Assembly (NCBI RefSeq): GCF_000518685.1
Contig: NZ_JAEB01000009.1
Location: forward strand, 1-64,000
DNA from: Eubacterium xylanophilum ATCC 35991
Lineage (GTDB): Bacteria; Bacillota; Clostridia; Lachnospirales; Lachnospiraceae
Length of the DNA: 64,000 nt
Direction: 5' to 3'
Shown here: positions 24,921 to 33,384 of the stretch, piece by piece
Position numbering within the stretch: position 1 is the stretch's first letter
Layout: the number at the start of each line of letters is the position of its first letter
The notes under the pieces: model-generated
Databases searched by the model: none
Told to the model about the DNA's origin: nothing
The model's input: the letters and a program-made list of their open reading frames with translations, nothing else
Translations under genes and position numbers: made by a program

Positions 24921-27023
24921 TTATTTCCTTCTTTCTTGTTCTTCAGTTTTATTTGCAAGCACATCCTCGAGCTTTACTCTAGGGAAAATCTCTAGATTAC
25001 CGCCTCGAGTGGCATTGTAAACCTTAATTCCGTGCTTATCAGCGTATTCCTTGATAAGCTGGTATACTTCCAATGAACGGTCTATGATATGAGCACCGAT
25101 CTGCTCTGTCGTAACATTTTCCTTATTCATTCGCTCTTTGATACGGGAAATATCCGTCAGGGCGATGTCTCTGGTTGTGTAGTTTTCGGAAAAATGTCCG
25201 TTAGCTGCATGAGGGTTTGTGCAGTCAACTCCCAGAAGATAAATTTCCTTGAACCCCATGTGAAAAGCGAATTCAAAGGCAAGGGAGAGCACGGTGGCCT
25301 TAACCATGCAGTAGGAATAGAGATTGCCCTTGACCTTGTAGCGTTCACTTGGAATAGTGTGAACATAGGTGGTGTCCAGGGTTCTCTTGGTCATCTTTCT
25401 ATATGTTTCCTCTACAGTAAATAGAGGGCTTTTGACATTGTTATATAGCTCATCACGGAGCTTTCTGGCATAAATATTATCAGAAACACAGTGGTAACTA
25501 GGTCTCCAAGAGGTTCTATCAAAAATCTTATAGACCATATTTGTTCCAAATGTATACTCGTCTTTTAGCATATTTAGGTCATCCGGGCTCAGGCTCGGAC
25601 CATTTCCGATTAGAAAACATCTTTCCCCCTTGTGTATATCCTTCATGGCAATAAGTCTTCTTGTGTTATTGTTGACAAGCAAACCGTGTTTACTGAGGAT
25701 GCCCTCTAGATTGTAATTAATTATAGAGGACACAATCTTTGCGCGGTTGAACATTTTTTTGGATGTCAGCACAAGGAGTTCCAATGGGTGTTTTTTGTGA
25801 GGCGGTATATTGATGATATTATCCGCCAAAGTTTTGCTGGCAAACCCGTTATCGTTGGAATTGAATTTTTCACAAAAAGCCTTATATGCACTGTTATTAT
25901 CATAGTTAAAATGTTCTATTTCATTGATAATAGCATCTGAAAGTTCCTTCTCTGTGCGGGTTATAGGCCCCGGAAGCTCGCTGATATCAAAGTAAAAACC
26001 ACGAATATTATTCATATATTCTTCCAAATCATACATATGAAAGATCATAGGCCTTTTTAATATGCTATAATCAAACATGGTGGAAGAGTAATCGGTAATC
26101 ATCAGATCGCTAATGATAAACAAGTCGTTGATATTATCAACATATGTCACATCGATTATCTTGGCGTGGTCCTTGATGATTTGCTTAGTTCCTATCTGGT
26201 GATGTGCTCGGAACAGCATCACATAGTTATCAGGTAAATAGTCCGCGATAGCTTTCAAATCCACATTTTTGTTGTATTGAAATCCTTCCTTGGGATTGAA
26301 GTCATTATCTCTCCAAGTTGGAGTATAGAGGATGACCTTCTGTTCCTCAGTGATACCAAATGACTTCTTGATGTCCAGAATCTGTTCATCGGTGTAATGG
26401 AAGAGCTGATCGTTGCGGGGATAGCCGCACTCAAAGAATTTGTGGCTGTCCTTGTCGGGAATGGCAAACGCGGATTTCATCTTTTCCATAAAGTAGTCGG
26501 ATGGGGTGATGAGATAGGTAATTCTCTTGCCCTTAATCTTGTAACGCTTGTGCATTCGTTCGCGTGACTGCCTTGGATCCTCGTCATTTTCTATGTCGCA
26601 GCCCAGCTTTTTTAGCGGTGTGCCATGCCAGGTCTCGATATATATCTGATCCTTGCTAGGGATGAGAAAGTCAGGAATGCTGACATTGTTAATCCAAAAC
26701 CTAGCTGCGGAATAGTACTTAAAGTAGTCAAAACTACCCTTTTTTACCAGGATTGTGTGGGGATTGTCGGCTAAGAACTTGTAGTCCTCGGGTTCGACAA
26801 ATGCCCAGATAAATATATAATCTCTATAATAATCATCATTGACCATGTACTCATATATAGCTCTCACGCTGTCAGCGTAGCGTTTGCCGTGGTATGATTC
26901 GAACATAATCATCTTGTCCTGTGTTGTATATATAAAGCGACACAACTTGAACTTTATTCGGTTTTTTCCGCAGGACAAATCCTGCATAATCCTATACTTT
27001 GTTCGTTCTTTCATGGTTATCAA
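24921..27023 (-). CDS. CDP-glycerol glycerophosphotransferase fused to a DUF115/MptE-like domain
   Basis: This 700-residue protein has a TagB/TagF-type glycerophosphotransferase domain at about 60-390 (ETWHGTPLKKLG, GYPRNDQL, LYTPTWRD, LMITDYSSTMFDY). A second domain at about 455-690 (CFLIGNGPSLSPDDL, NMVYKIF, IYLLGVDCTN, GHFSE) is DUF115-like, a fold seen in Maf-type glycan-modifying enzymes. It has no membrane segment. A TTG start at 27023 is accepted because GAGGG lies at the right distance; the next ATG is three codons on. It heads the minus-strand operon and probably builds or decorates a polyol-phosphate polymer carrying the ulosonic acid. Confidence 0.8.
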   Translation of the reverse strand: MITMKERTKYRIMQDLSCGKNRIKFKLCRFIYTTQDKMIMFESYHGKRYADSVRAIYEYMVNDDYYRDYIFIWAFVEPEDYKFLADNPHTILVKKGSFDYFKYYSAARFWINNVSIPDFLIPSKDQIYIETWHGTPLKKLGCDIENDEDPRQSRERMHKRYKIKGKRITYLITPSDYFMEKMKSAFAIPDKDSHKFFECGYPRNDQLFHYTDEQILDIKKSFGITEEQKVILYTPTWRDNDFNPKEGFQYNKNVDLKAIADYLPDNYVMLFRAHHQIGTKQIIKDHAKIIDVTYVDNINDLFIISDLMITDYSSTMFDYSILKRPMIFHMYDLEEYMNNIRGFYFDISELPGPITRTEKELSDAIINEIEHFNYDNNSAYKAFCEKFNSNDNGFASKTLADNIINIPPHKKHPLELLVLTSKKMFNRAKIVSSIINYNLEGILSKHGLLVNNNTRRLIAMKDIHKGERCFLIGNGPSLSPDDLNMLKDEYTFGTNMVYKIFDRTSWRPSYHCVSDNIYARKLRDELYNNVKSPLFTVEETYRKMTKRTLDTTYVHTIPSERYKVKGNLYSYCMVKATVLSLAFEFAFHMGFKEIYLLGVDCTNPHAANGHFSENYTTRDIALTDISRIKERMNKENVTTEQIGAHIIDRSLEVYQLIKEYADKHGIKVYNATRGGNLEIFPRVKLEDVLANKTEEQERRK

Positions 27024-27140
27024 CGAGGCCCTCTCTATCCATTAATTGCACATCTGCCATTCAGATATGGTATAGACCATGACTGACGCAAGAATGCATA
27101 CGTAGTAAGTATACCACATTTAATGCTAGAGTTGCAAGTA

Positions 27141-27170
27141 TTGACAGCATGTGCTACAAAATGATAAAAT
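27141..27170 (+). promoter_or_regulatory. promoter of the GT2 gene
   Basis: TTGACA (27141-27146), an 18-base spacer and TAAAAT (27165-27170), 44 bases before the start codon, in the divergent gap between the two transcripts. Confidence 0.65.
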
Positions 27171-27213
27171 TATAAAGTGTGTAAAAAGCAAGATAATTGG
27201 AGGTTAGCAATAG

Positions 27214-28167
27214 ATGAATAAACCAGAGATTTTGTATCTTGTGGTGCCTTGTTACAATGAAGAAGAGGTGCTGGATGAGACTACAAAACGCGTTTGTGAG
27301 AAATTAAATACGCTTATAGCCAGTGGTAAGATTGATGGGAAAAGTCGCGTCCTGTATGTAAATGACGGCTCCAAGGATCAGACTTGGATGATTATTAACA
27401 GACTATTTCAAGATAATCCTCTGGTTTGCGGCATTAATCTTTCGAGAAATAGAGGGCACCAGAATGCTGTTTTGGCAGGGCTTATGTATGCCAAGGAAAA
27501 AGCTGATTTTGCAATTTCCATGGATGCAGACTTGCAAGATGATATTAATGCAATAGATGAGATGGTAGATAAATATTATGCGGGTAATGATGTTGTCTAT
27601 GGAGTGAGAAGTTCGAGAAAGAAGGACACTTTCTTCAAGAAGACAACAGCCGAGGGCTTCTACAAGCTCATGAAGTGGATGGGGGTTGATATCGTATTTA
27701 ACCACGCAGACTATCGCTTGATGAGTAGGAGAGTGCTGGAACAGTTAGGGGAGTACAAGGAGGTTCACTTGTTTTTGCGCGGCATGATTCCGCTGATAGG
27801 CTATCCGTCAGATGTTGTTTACTATGAGAGGAACGAGAGGTTTGCCGGTGAGAGCAAGTATCCGCTGAAGAAGATGTTGGCATTCGCCTTTGATGGAATA
27901 TCCTCTTTTAGCATTAAGCCCATTAGGTTTATTGTATGGCTCGGTTTCATAATATTTATCATAAGCTTGATTATGCTTCTCTACTCAGTTGTGCAGTACT
28001 TAGTTGGATATACTGTTCCCGGATGGAGTAGTCTGATTGTATCTGTCTGGGCTTTGGGGGGATTGCAGCTCCTCGCAATCGGGATAATCGGAGAATACAT
28101 AGGCAAGGTATATATGGAGACCAAGGGAAGGCCTAAGTATGCAATAGAGAAGATTTTGGAAAAGTAA
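27214..28167 (+). CDS. polyprenyl-phosphate glycosyltransferase (GtrB/DPM1-like GT2)
   Basis: A 317-residue GT2 enzyme with VVPCYNEEEVL, YVNDGSKD (nucleotide site) and SMDADLQDD (the DxD metal site). A RFAGESKYPLKKM segment follows, then two C-terminal membrane helices at about 235-265 and 275-300. Members transfer a sugar to undecaprenyl or dolichyl phosphate for later flipping and attachment to wall polymers. TTGGAGGTTAG is a strong RBS. It faces the polysaccharide operon on the other strand. Confidence 0.9.
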   Translation: MNKPEILYLVVPCYNEEEVLDETTKRVCEKLNTLIASGKIDGKSRVLYVNDGSKDQTWMIINRLFQDNPLVCGINLSRNRGHQNAVLAGLMYAKEKADFAISMDADLQDDINAIDEMVDKYYAGNDVVYGVRSSRKKDTFFKKTTAEGFYKLMKWMGVDIVFNHADYRLMSRRVLEQLGEYKEVHLFLRGMIPLIGYPSDVVYYERNERFAGESKYPLKKMLAFAFDGISSFSIKPIRFIVWLGFIIFIISLIMLLYSVVQYLVGYTVPGWSSLIVSVWALGGLQLLAIGIIGEYIGKVYMETKGRPKYAIEKILEK

Positions 28168-28183
28168 ACATCTATTATATAGA

Positions 28184-28222
28184 AAAACATGGCACAGAGC
28201 AATGCTTTGTGCCATGTTTTTT
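28184..28222. terminator. bidirectional terminator
   Basis: CATGGCACA...TTTGTGCCATG with A5 before and T6 after, between the convergent genes at 27214 and 28247. Confidence 0.9.
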
Positions 28223-28246
28223 GATATATTACGGATTGTCCTACGA

Positions 28247-29344
28247 TTATTTTTTTTTGAAAACCCATTCTCTCTGTATCTGGAAACTTACAACAAAGAG
28301 AATTGTGTCTATAATACACTTTCTGATGGTTCTGGCAAATATGAATGTAAATGCGTATTCCACCAACACAGTTGATATGAGAAGCTGTGTGATGCAAAGA
28401 ATATAGTACTTTACAATGATGCTCCTATCACTTGATTCATTGGTAAATACTCGCCTCTTATTCATGGTAAAATTAAACAGCGACGAACCCAATCTCGAAG
28501 TAACACTTCTCAGGAAGGTTACCCAAGGAATCTGAATTCCCAGCAGGAGGAGGGATGCCTTATCTCCAATAAAGAATCTAAATATCGCTCCCATGATGTA
28601 GAAAAGGATAATGTCGATTATAAAACTCGACAGAGAGCTTAGCATAAACTTCAAAAAAGTCTTGTAAATCCTTATGGAATCAAGAAAAGGATTGAAGTGG
28701 GAACTCTCGTTATTGGCCAGATATATAGTCTCTATTCCAAATTCGATTATCGGGATATTCTGTTCGTTGGCGCAAATCAGCATGTTCATCTCGTACTCAA
28801 AGCGCTCGCCCTTGGTATTGGCAAAGTGTTCCTTGAGAAGACTCCTTGGAATGCCGCGAAGTCCTGTCTGGGTATCTGACACCTTGATGCCGCAAAGGAG
28901 ATTGATGAGCTTTCTGGTTAGCACATTTCCAAAGCGACTTCTGAGTGGAATCTTCTTGTCGTCAAATGTTCTGCAACCGAGGATAAGGCTGTCTTGGTGT
29001 ACCTCCACAAGCTTGGCACATGTTATAATATCCTTTACAACATGCTGGCCGTCGCAGTCAACGGTAACTGTGCCGATTATGTCATCACAGTTCTTCAAAA
29101 TATGATTAAATGCCGACTTCAAAGCCATGCCCTTGCCGAAGTTAACGGTATGCCTAATTAACTTGCACCCGTATTCTTTCTTGCAAGTCTTAAAATATTT
29201 TCTGTTCTTAATCTCACTTCCATCGTCTACAAGAATTATGCTCTCAAAACCAGCCTGCCTTAGTTCCTTGACAAGCTTAACTAGCCTCTCGTCGGGATTG
29301 AGGGCTGGAATGACAATGGAAATATGTTTTAGATAACTCGCCAT
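28247..29344 (-). CDS. GT2 glycosyltransferase fused to a GtrA-like membrane domain
   Basis: This 365-residue protein has an N-terminal GT2 domain (SIVIPALNPDERLV, ILVDDGSE, TVDCDGQH as the DxD site, SDTQTGLRGIP) of about 225 residues. Four membrane helices follow (about 235-365) with NFTMNKRRVF, the GtrA family motif. GtrA proteins flip or partner lipid-linked sugars; fusion of both activities in one chain is known in Firmicutes. Together with the GtrB-like gene it suggests sugar decoration of a surface polymer. A GAGGAG ribosome binding site supports the start. Confidence 0.9.
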   Translation of the reverse strand: MASYLKHISIVIPALNPDERLVKLVKELRQAGFESIILVDDGSEIKNRKYFKTCKKEYGCKLIRHTVNFGKGMALKSAFNHILKNCDDIIGTVTVDCDGQHVVKDIITCAKLVEVHQDSLILGCRTFDDKKIPLRSRFGNVLTRKLINLLCGIKVSDTQTGLRGIPRSLLKEHFANTKGERFEYEMNMLICANEQNIPIIEFGIETIYLANNESSHFNPFLDSIRIYKTFLKFMLSSLSSFIIDIILFYIMGAIFRFFIGDKASLLLLGIQIPWVTFLRSVTSRLGSSLFNFTMNKRRVFTNESSDRSIIVKYYILCITQLLISTVLVEYAFTFIFARTIRKCIIDTILFVVSFQIQREWVFKKK

Positions 29345-29498
29345 TGCTGACTCCTCTTCAAAATTTTAATACATTATATAGTATAATATTTCTTGGAAAT
29401 TTAAGCAAGTAAATGTTGAATTTTTGATTATATTGAATTATAATTTAGGTTGTGTTGTTTAAATAAGAACAAAAAGTATCATTGGAGAGATGATTAAC

Positions 29499-31199
29499 AT
29501 GGACAATATTCAAAAAGTACCAGAAAAATATTCCGATGTCGAATTGGCAAGGCTCCACGAAATCAGCCTAGAGATGGCAAGTGTGTTCGTGGATTTTTGC
29601 AATGAAAATAATCTGTTGTGCTACCTATGCGGCGGTGGTTGTATTGGAGCGATAAGGCATAAGGGGTTCATTCCTTGGGATGATGACCTCGATTTTTTCA
29701 TGCCCAGAAAAGATTATGAGACATTTGTAGAACGCTGGAATTCCTACGAAAAAGGGAAAAGATATATATTGTCCGACTCTGATGGAGACTACAATGATAG
29801 AAATAATTTTGCAACCCTGAGAGATTCAAAGACGACTCAGGTGAAGCCTTATCAGAAGGATATAATGGTGCCGCATGGCGTTGCACTGGATGTCATTCCA
29901 CTAGATGGTTATCCTAAGGGCAAGTTTCAGAGGAAGATACAATGCGTGAATGCGCTTATCTATTCTCTTTTTAGAGCGCAGACAGTCCCTGAGAAACACG
30001 GGGGAATCTTGGCGCTTGGAAGTAAGATTTTGTTAGGAATTGTCAGAAGCAAGAAGAGAAGAGAAAAAATCTGGAAAAAGGCCAAGGCGAGAATGACAAA
30101 GTATGCCATCTCGGATTGCGATTATATTACAGAGCTCTGTAGCGGACCATTTTATATGAAGAAAAAGTATAAGAGTGAATGGTTTGCAAAGGCCAGCTTT
30201 GTGGAGTTTGAAGACAGGAAGATGCCGATTCCTGTGGGATATGACGGATATTTGAGAGAGGCATTTGGCGATTATATGGAGCTTCCTCCGGTGGAGAAGA
30301 GAGTTGCTCACCACGATTGTCTCTATCTGGACCTGGATAAGCCATGTGTATTGGACGGAGAGGAACTCAGGAAAGTTCAGATGAAGTGCCTCGAAATCAC
30401 GGAGGTATTTAAGGAGTTTTGTGAGAGACACGGACTTTTATTCTACTTGTGTGGTGGCGGATGTATAGGGGCTTTGAGGCATGGTGGTTTCATACCTTGG
30501 GATGATGATATAGATGTATTTATGCCTAGGGATGATTATGAAAAAATGTGCGAACTCTGGCACAAGGAGATGGATGAGAAAAAGTACAAGTTAAGTAGAA
30601 CTGATGCGGAACATTTTGAAAAATCTCAGTTGACAGCTATCACCGATGAGGAGACCACTTTTGTCAAGGAGAGACAGAAAAACTTGAGAGTGGCTCATGG
30701 AATAAGGCTAGAAGTTCTTCCGCTAGATGGGTGCCCGGACTCGAGATTAAAGAGGAAAATCCAGCTTTTGTGGGGACTGGCATATCAGATTTACATTAAT
30801 CAAGAGCCCCCTACAAGCAAGGGACCGATATTGCTTTTTATAGGAAAGGTTATGTTGGCTTTGGCGCCGGGATGGAGGATGCGATATAGGATGGCCATGC
30901 TTTGCGAGAGGCAGATGACGAAGTATCCTATTGCTGAGTGCAGTAAGATTACGGAGCTTTGCGTACGATATAATTATATGGTCAATGAATATCCCAAGGA
31001 AGCCTTTGAGAGTGCCGTGATGAGAAAGTTTGAGAATACGGAATTACCTATACCGGTGGGGTACGATGAGTACTTGAAGATGGCATTTGGAGATTATATG
31101 GAAATGCCTCCGGAAGATAAGAGAGTTCCAAGTCATGACGGACTTTGTGTCGATGTGGAGAAAGGCTACAAAGAATATGAAGGAATTTTCTTTCCGTGA
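29499..31199 (+). CDS. tandem-duplicated LicD family phosphotransferase
   Basis: This 566-residue protein is made of two LicD domains. Each carries the signature block: repeat 1 YLCGGGCIGAIRHKGFIPWD then DDLDFFMPR; repeat 2 YLCGGGCIGALRHGGFIPWD then DDIDVFMPR, with DYE after both. Each ends with a matching FGDYMELPP or FGDYMEMPP segment. LicD enzymes use a nucleotidyltransferase-like fold to attach phosphocholine or other phospho-groups to wall polymers, and most are single-domain (~270 residues). The start at 29499 is chosen by GGAGAG nine bases upstream. It follows the glycosyltransferases and precedes the dehydratase. Confidence 0.92.
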   Translation: MDNIQKVPEKYSDVELARLHEISLEMASVFVDFCNENNLLCYLCGGGCIGAIRHKGFIPWDDDLDFFMPRKDYETFVERWNSYEKGKRYILSDSDGDYNDRNNFATLRDSKTTQVKPYQKDIMVPHGVALDVIPLDGYPKGKFQRKIQCVNALIYSLFRAQTVPEKHGGILALGSKILLGIVRSKKRREKIWKKAKARMTKYAISDCDYITELCSGPFYMKKKYKSEWFAKASFVEFEDRKMPIPVGYDGYLREAFGDYMELPPVEKRVAHHDCLYLDLDKPCVLDGEELRKVQMKCLEITEVFKEFCERHGLLFYLCGGGCIGALRHGGFIPWDDDIDVFMPRDDYEKMCELWHKEMDEKKYKLSRTDAEHFEKSQLTAITDEETTFVKERQKNLRVAHGIRLEVLPLDGCPDSRLKRKIQLLWGLAYQIYINQEPPTSKGPILLFIGKVMLALAPGWRMRYRMAMLCERQMTKYPIAECSKITELCVRYNYMVNEYPKEAFESAVMRKFENTELPIPVGYDEYLKMAFGDYMEMPPEDKRVPSHDGLCVDVEKGYKEYEGIFFP

Positions 31200-31279
31200 T
31201 TGACATATTAGTTAAAATACGTTATTATACATTCTATGAATAATAATAGAAAGTGGGCATATTCAAGGAGAAAAACGAT

Positions 31280-33250
31280 ATGAATTGGTTGAAAAAATCA
31301 ATTGAAAAGGGCAGGATGTCAGCAGTATATAGAATATTTTTGGTGGTTCTAGATGCTTGCTGTGTGAATCTGTGCGCCTTTTTGGCATTATTTATAAGAT
31401 ATGAATTAAACTGGGAGAGGTTTCTCAAGAGTGGAATCGCTGCGGACTATACAATGGGTTATGTTGCTACAATCAAGGAGATTGCATTGTTCAATACCAT
31501 TATTGCGCTAGCGATTTTTGCGCTATTTAGAATGTATAACAGTTTGTGGAGATATGCAAGTATCAACGAGTTTATCAATATCATGATATCGGTGTTTTTG
31601 TCCACGGCTGCATACTTTCTTCTGATTTTCGGAACCTATAGAAGGCTCCCTAGATCTTATTTTGTTATTTATGCATTTTTGCTATTGTGTTTTACGGTGG
31701 CATCTCGTTTTTCATACCGGTTTTTGAGGCAGCTGTACAATTCCAGGGTACACGGTGTGGGTATGAGAAATACTATGATTATCGGTGCCGGCGAGGCCGG
31801 CAATGTGGTGATCAACGAGCTCAAGATGAGCACCAACCTAGATAGCAATATTTGCTGTATCATCGATGATAACAAGGCAAAGCATAAGACATACATTAAG
31901 GGCGTCAAGGTTATAGGAGGACGTGAGTGCATAGCTGATGCTGTGAAAAAGTATAATATCAACGAGATTATCATTGCCATGCCAAGTGCTCCTAAGAAAG
32001 ATATCAAGGAGATTATTGAGATATGCCAAGAGGTCTCTGTAGCTCAGATCAAGATTCTTCCGGGAGTATATCAGTTTGTAACCGGAGAAGCTGTAGTGGA
32101 GAAGCTCCGCCACGTAGAAATCGAAGATTTGCTTGGAAGAGAGCCGGTTAAGACCAATCTCGAGTCAGTCATGTCATATGTTAAGAATAAAGTAGTTCTC
32201 GTAACCGGTGGTGGTGGTTCTATCGGAAGTGAGTTGTGTAGGCAGATAGCAGCTAACAAGCCAAAACTTCTGATTATTTTCGATATTTATGAGAATAATG
32301 CCTATGATATCCAGCAGGAGCTACTTTCAAAGTATCCTAACATGCACCTTGAGGTTCTCATAGGATCAGTTAGAAATACAAGTAGAATTGATGATGTATT
32401 CAAGACATTTAAGCCGGAGATAGTTTACCATGCGGCAGCGCACAAACACGTGCCTCTCATGGAGGACAGTCCCAACGAAGCTATCAAGAACAATGTCTTT
32501 GGAACATATAAAGTTGCTCTTGCAGCAGGAAAGTACAATGCTAGCAAGTTTGTTCTCATATCCACTGATAAGGCGGTTAATCCGACTAATATCATGGGAG
32601 CTTCAAAGAGAATATGCGAGATGATTATTCAGGGGCTCGACAAGAGATCAAACACAGATTATGTGGCAGTTAGATTTGGTAATGTGCTTGGAAGTAACGG
32701 AAGTGTAATTCCGCTTTTCAAAAAGCAGATTGAAGCGGGAGGCCCTGTGACTGTTACTGACAAGAGAATTATAAGATATTTTATGACCATCCCGGAGGCG
32801 GTTTCACTAGTGCTCCAAGCGGGCGTGTATGCCAAGGGTGGCGAAATATTTGTCCTAGATATGGGAGAACCTGTTAAGATTGATGATTTGGCAAGAAATC
32901 TTATCAGATTGTCAGGTTATGTTCCGGATGAGGATATCGAGATAGTTTACACTGGACTTAGGCCAGGAGAGAAACTATATGAGGAAATGTTGATGGACGA
33001 GGAAAACCTCAAGCAGACAGAAAATGAGCTTATACATATTGGAAGACCGATTGAATTTGATGAGGAAGCATTTTTCGATGGTCTAGATGATCTGTACAAG
33101 GCAGCATACAATGAGGTTTGTGACATGAAGGAGATAGTGGCGAAAATCGTCCCAACATATCACTATAAAAAAAGCAAGAAAGATGATGTGAAAATGAGCC
33201 AGAATATGGTGCGTTTTTACGAAACAAGCAGGAAGGAGAATGTGAAGTAA
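31280..33250 (+). CDS. membrane-anchored nucleoside-diphosphate-sugar dehydratase (CapD/PglF type)
   Basis: This 656-residue protein has four N-terminal membrane helices (about 15-145). A first Rossmann part (IIGAGEAGNVV) follows, then a second SDR domain (VTGGGGSIGSELCRQI) with FKPEIVYHAAAHKHVPLMED and LISTDKAVNPTNIMGASKR. The usual SDR Tyr of the YxxxK motif is Met here, as in PglF-type UDP-GlcNAc C4,6-dehydratases. It would start synthesis of a diamino-trideoxy or similar sugar. AAGGAG (31265-31270) sets the start at 31280. Confidence 0.92.
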   Translation: MNWLKKSIEKGRMSAVYRIFLVVLDACCVNLCAFLALFIRYELNWERFLKSGIAADYTMGYVATIKEIALFNTIIALAIFALFRMYNSLWRYASINEFINIMISVFLSTAAYFLLIFGTYRRLPRSYFVIYAFLLLCFTVASRFSYRFLRQLYNSRVHGVGMRNTMIIGAGEAGNVVINELKMSTNLDSNICCIIDDNKAKHKTYIKGVKVIGGRECIADAVKKYNINEIIIAMPSAPKKDIKEIIEICQEVSVAQIKILPGVYQFVTGEAVVEKLRHVEIEDLLGREPVKTNLESVMSYVKNKVVLVTGGGGSIGSELCRQIAANKPKLLIIFDIYENNAYDIQQELLSKYPNMHLEVLIGSVRNTSRIDDVFKTFKPEIVYHAAAHKHVPLMEDSPNEAIKNNVFGTYKVALAAGKYNASKFVLISTDKAVNPTNIMGASKRICEMIIQGLDKRSNTDYVAVRFGNVLGSNGSVIPLFKKQIEAGGPVTVTDKRIIRYFMTIPEAVSLVLQAGVYAKGGEIFVLDMGEPVKIDDLARNLIRLSGYVPDEDIEIVYTGLRPGEKLYEEMLMDEENLKQTENELIHIGRPIEFDEEAFFDGLDDLYKAAYNEVCDMKEIVAKIVPTYHYKKSKKDDVKMSQNMVRFYETSRKENVK

Positions 33251-33384
33251 AGAGAAAGCATTGAAAAAAGGAATAGTTTAGGATGAAAAAGAGATTACAG
33301 ACTGATTGAAGGAGACTATCAGTTTAAGAGAAGCAAGAGGAAAACTTTTCGTAAGAGAAGAGCATAAGATTACAGGAGGTAGAA

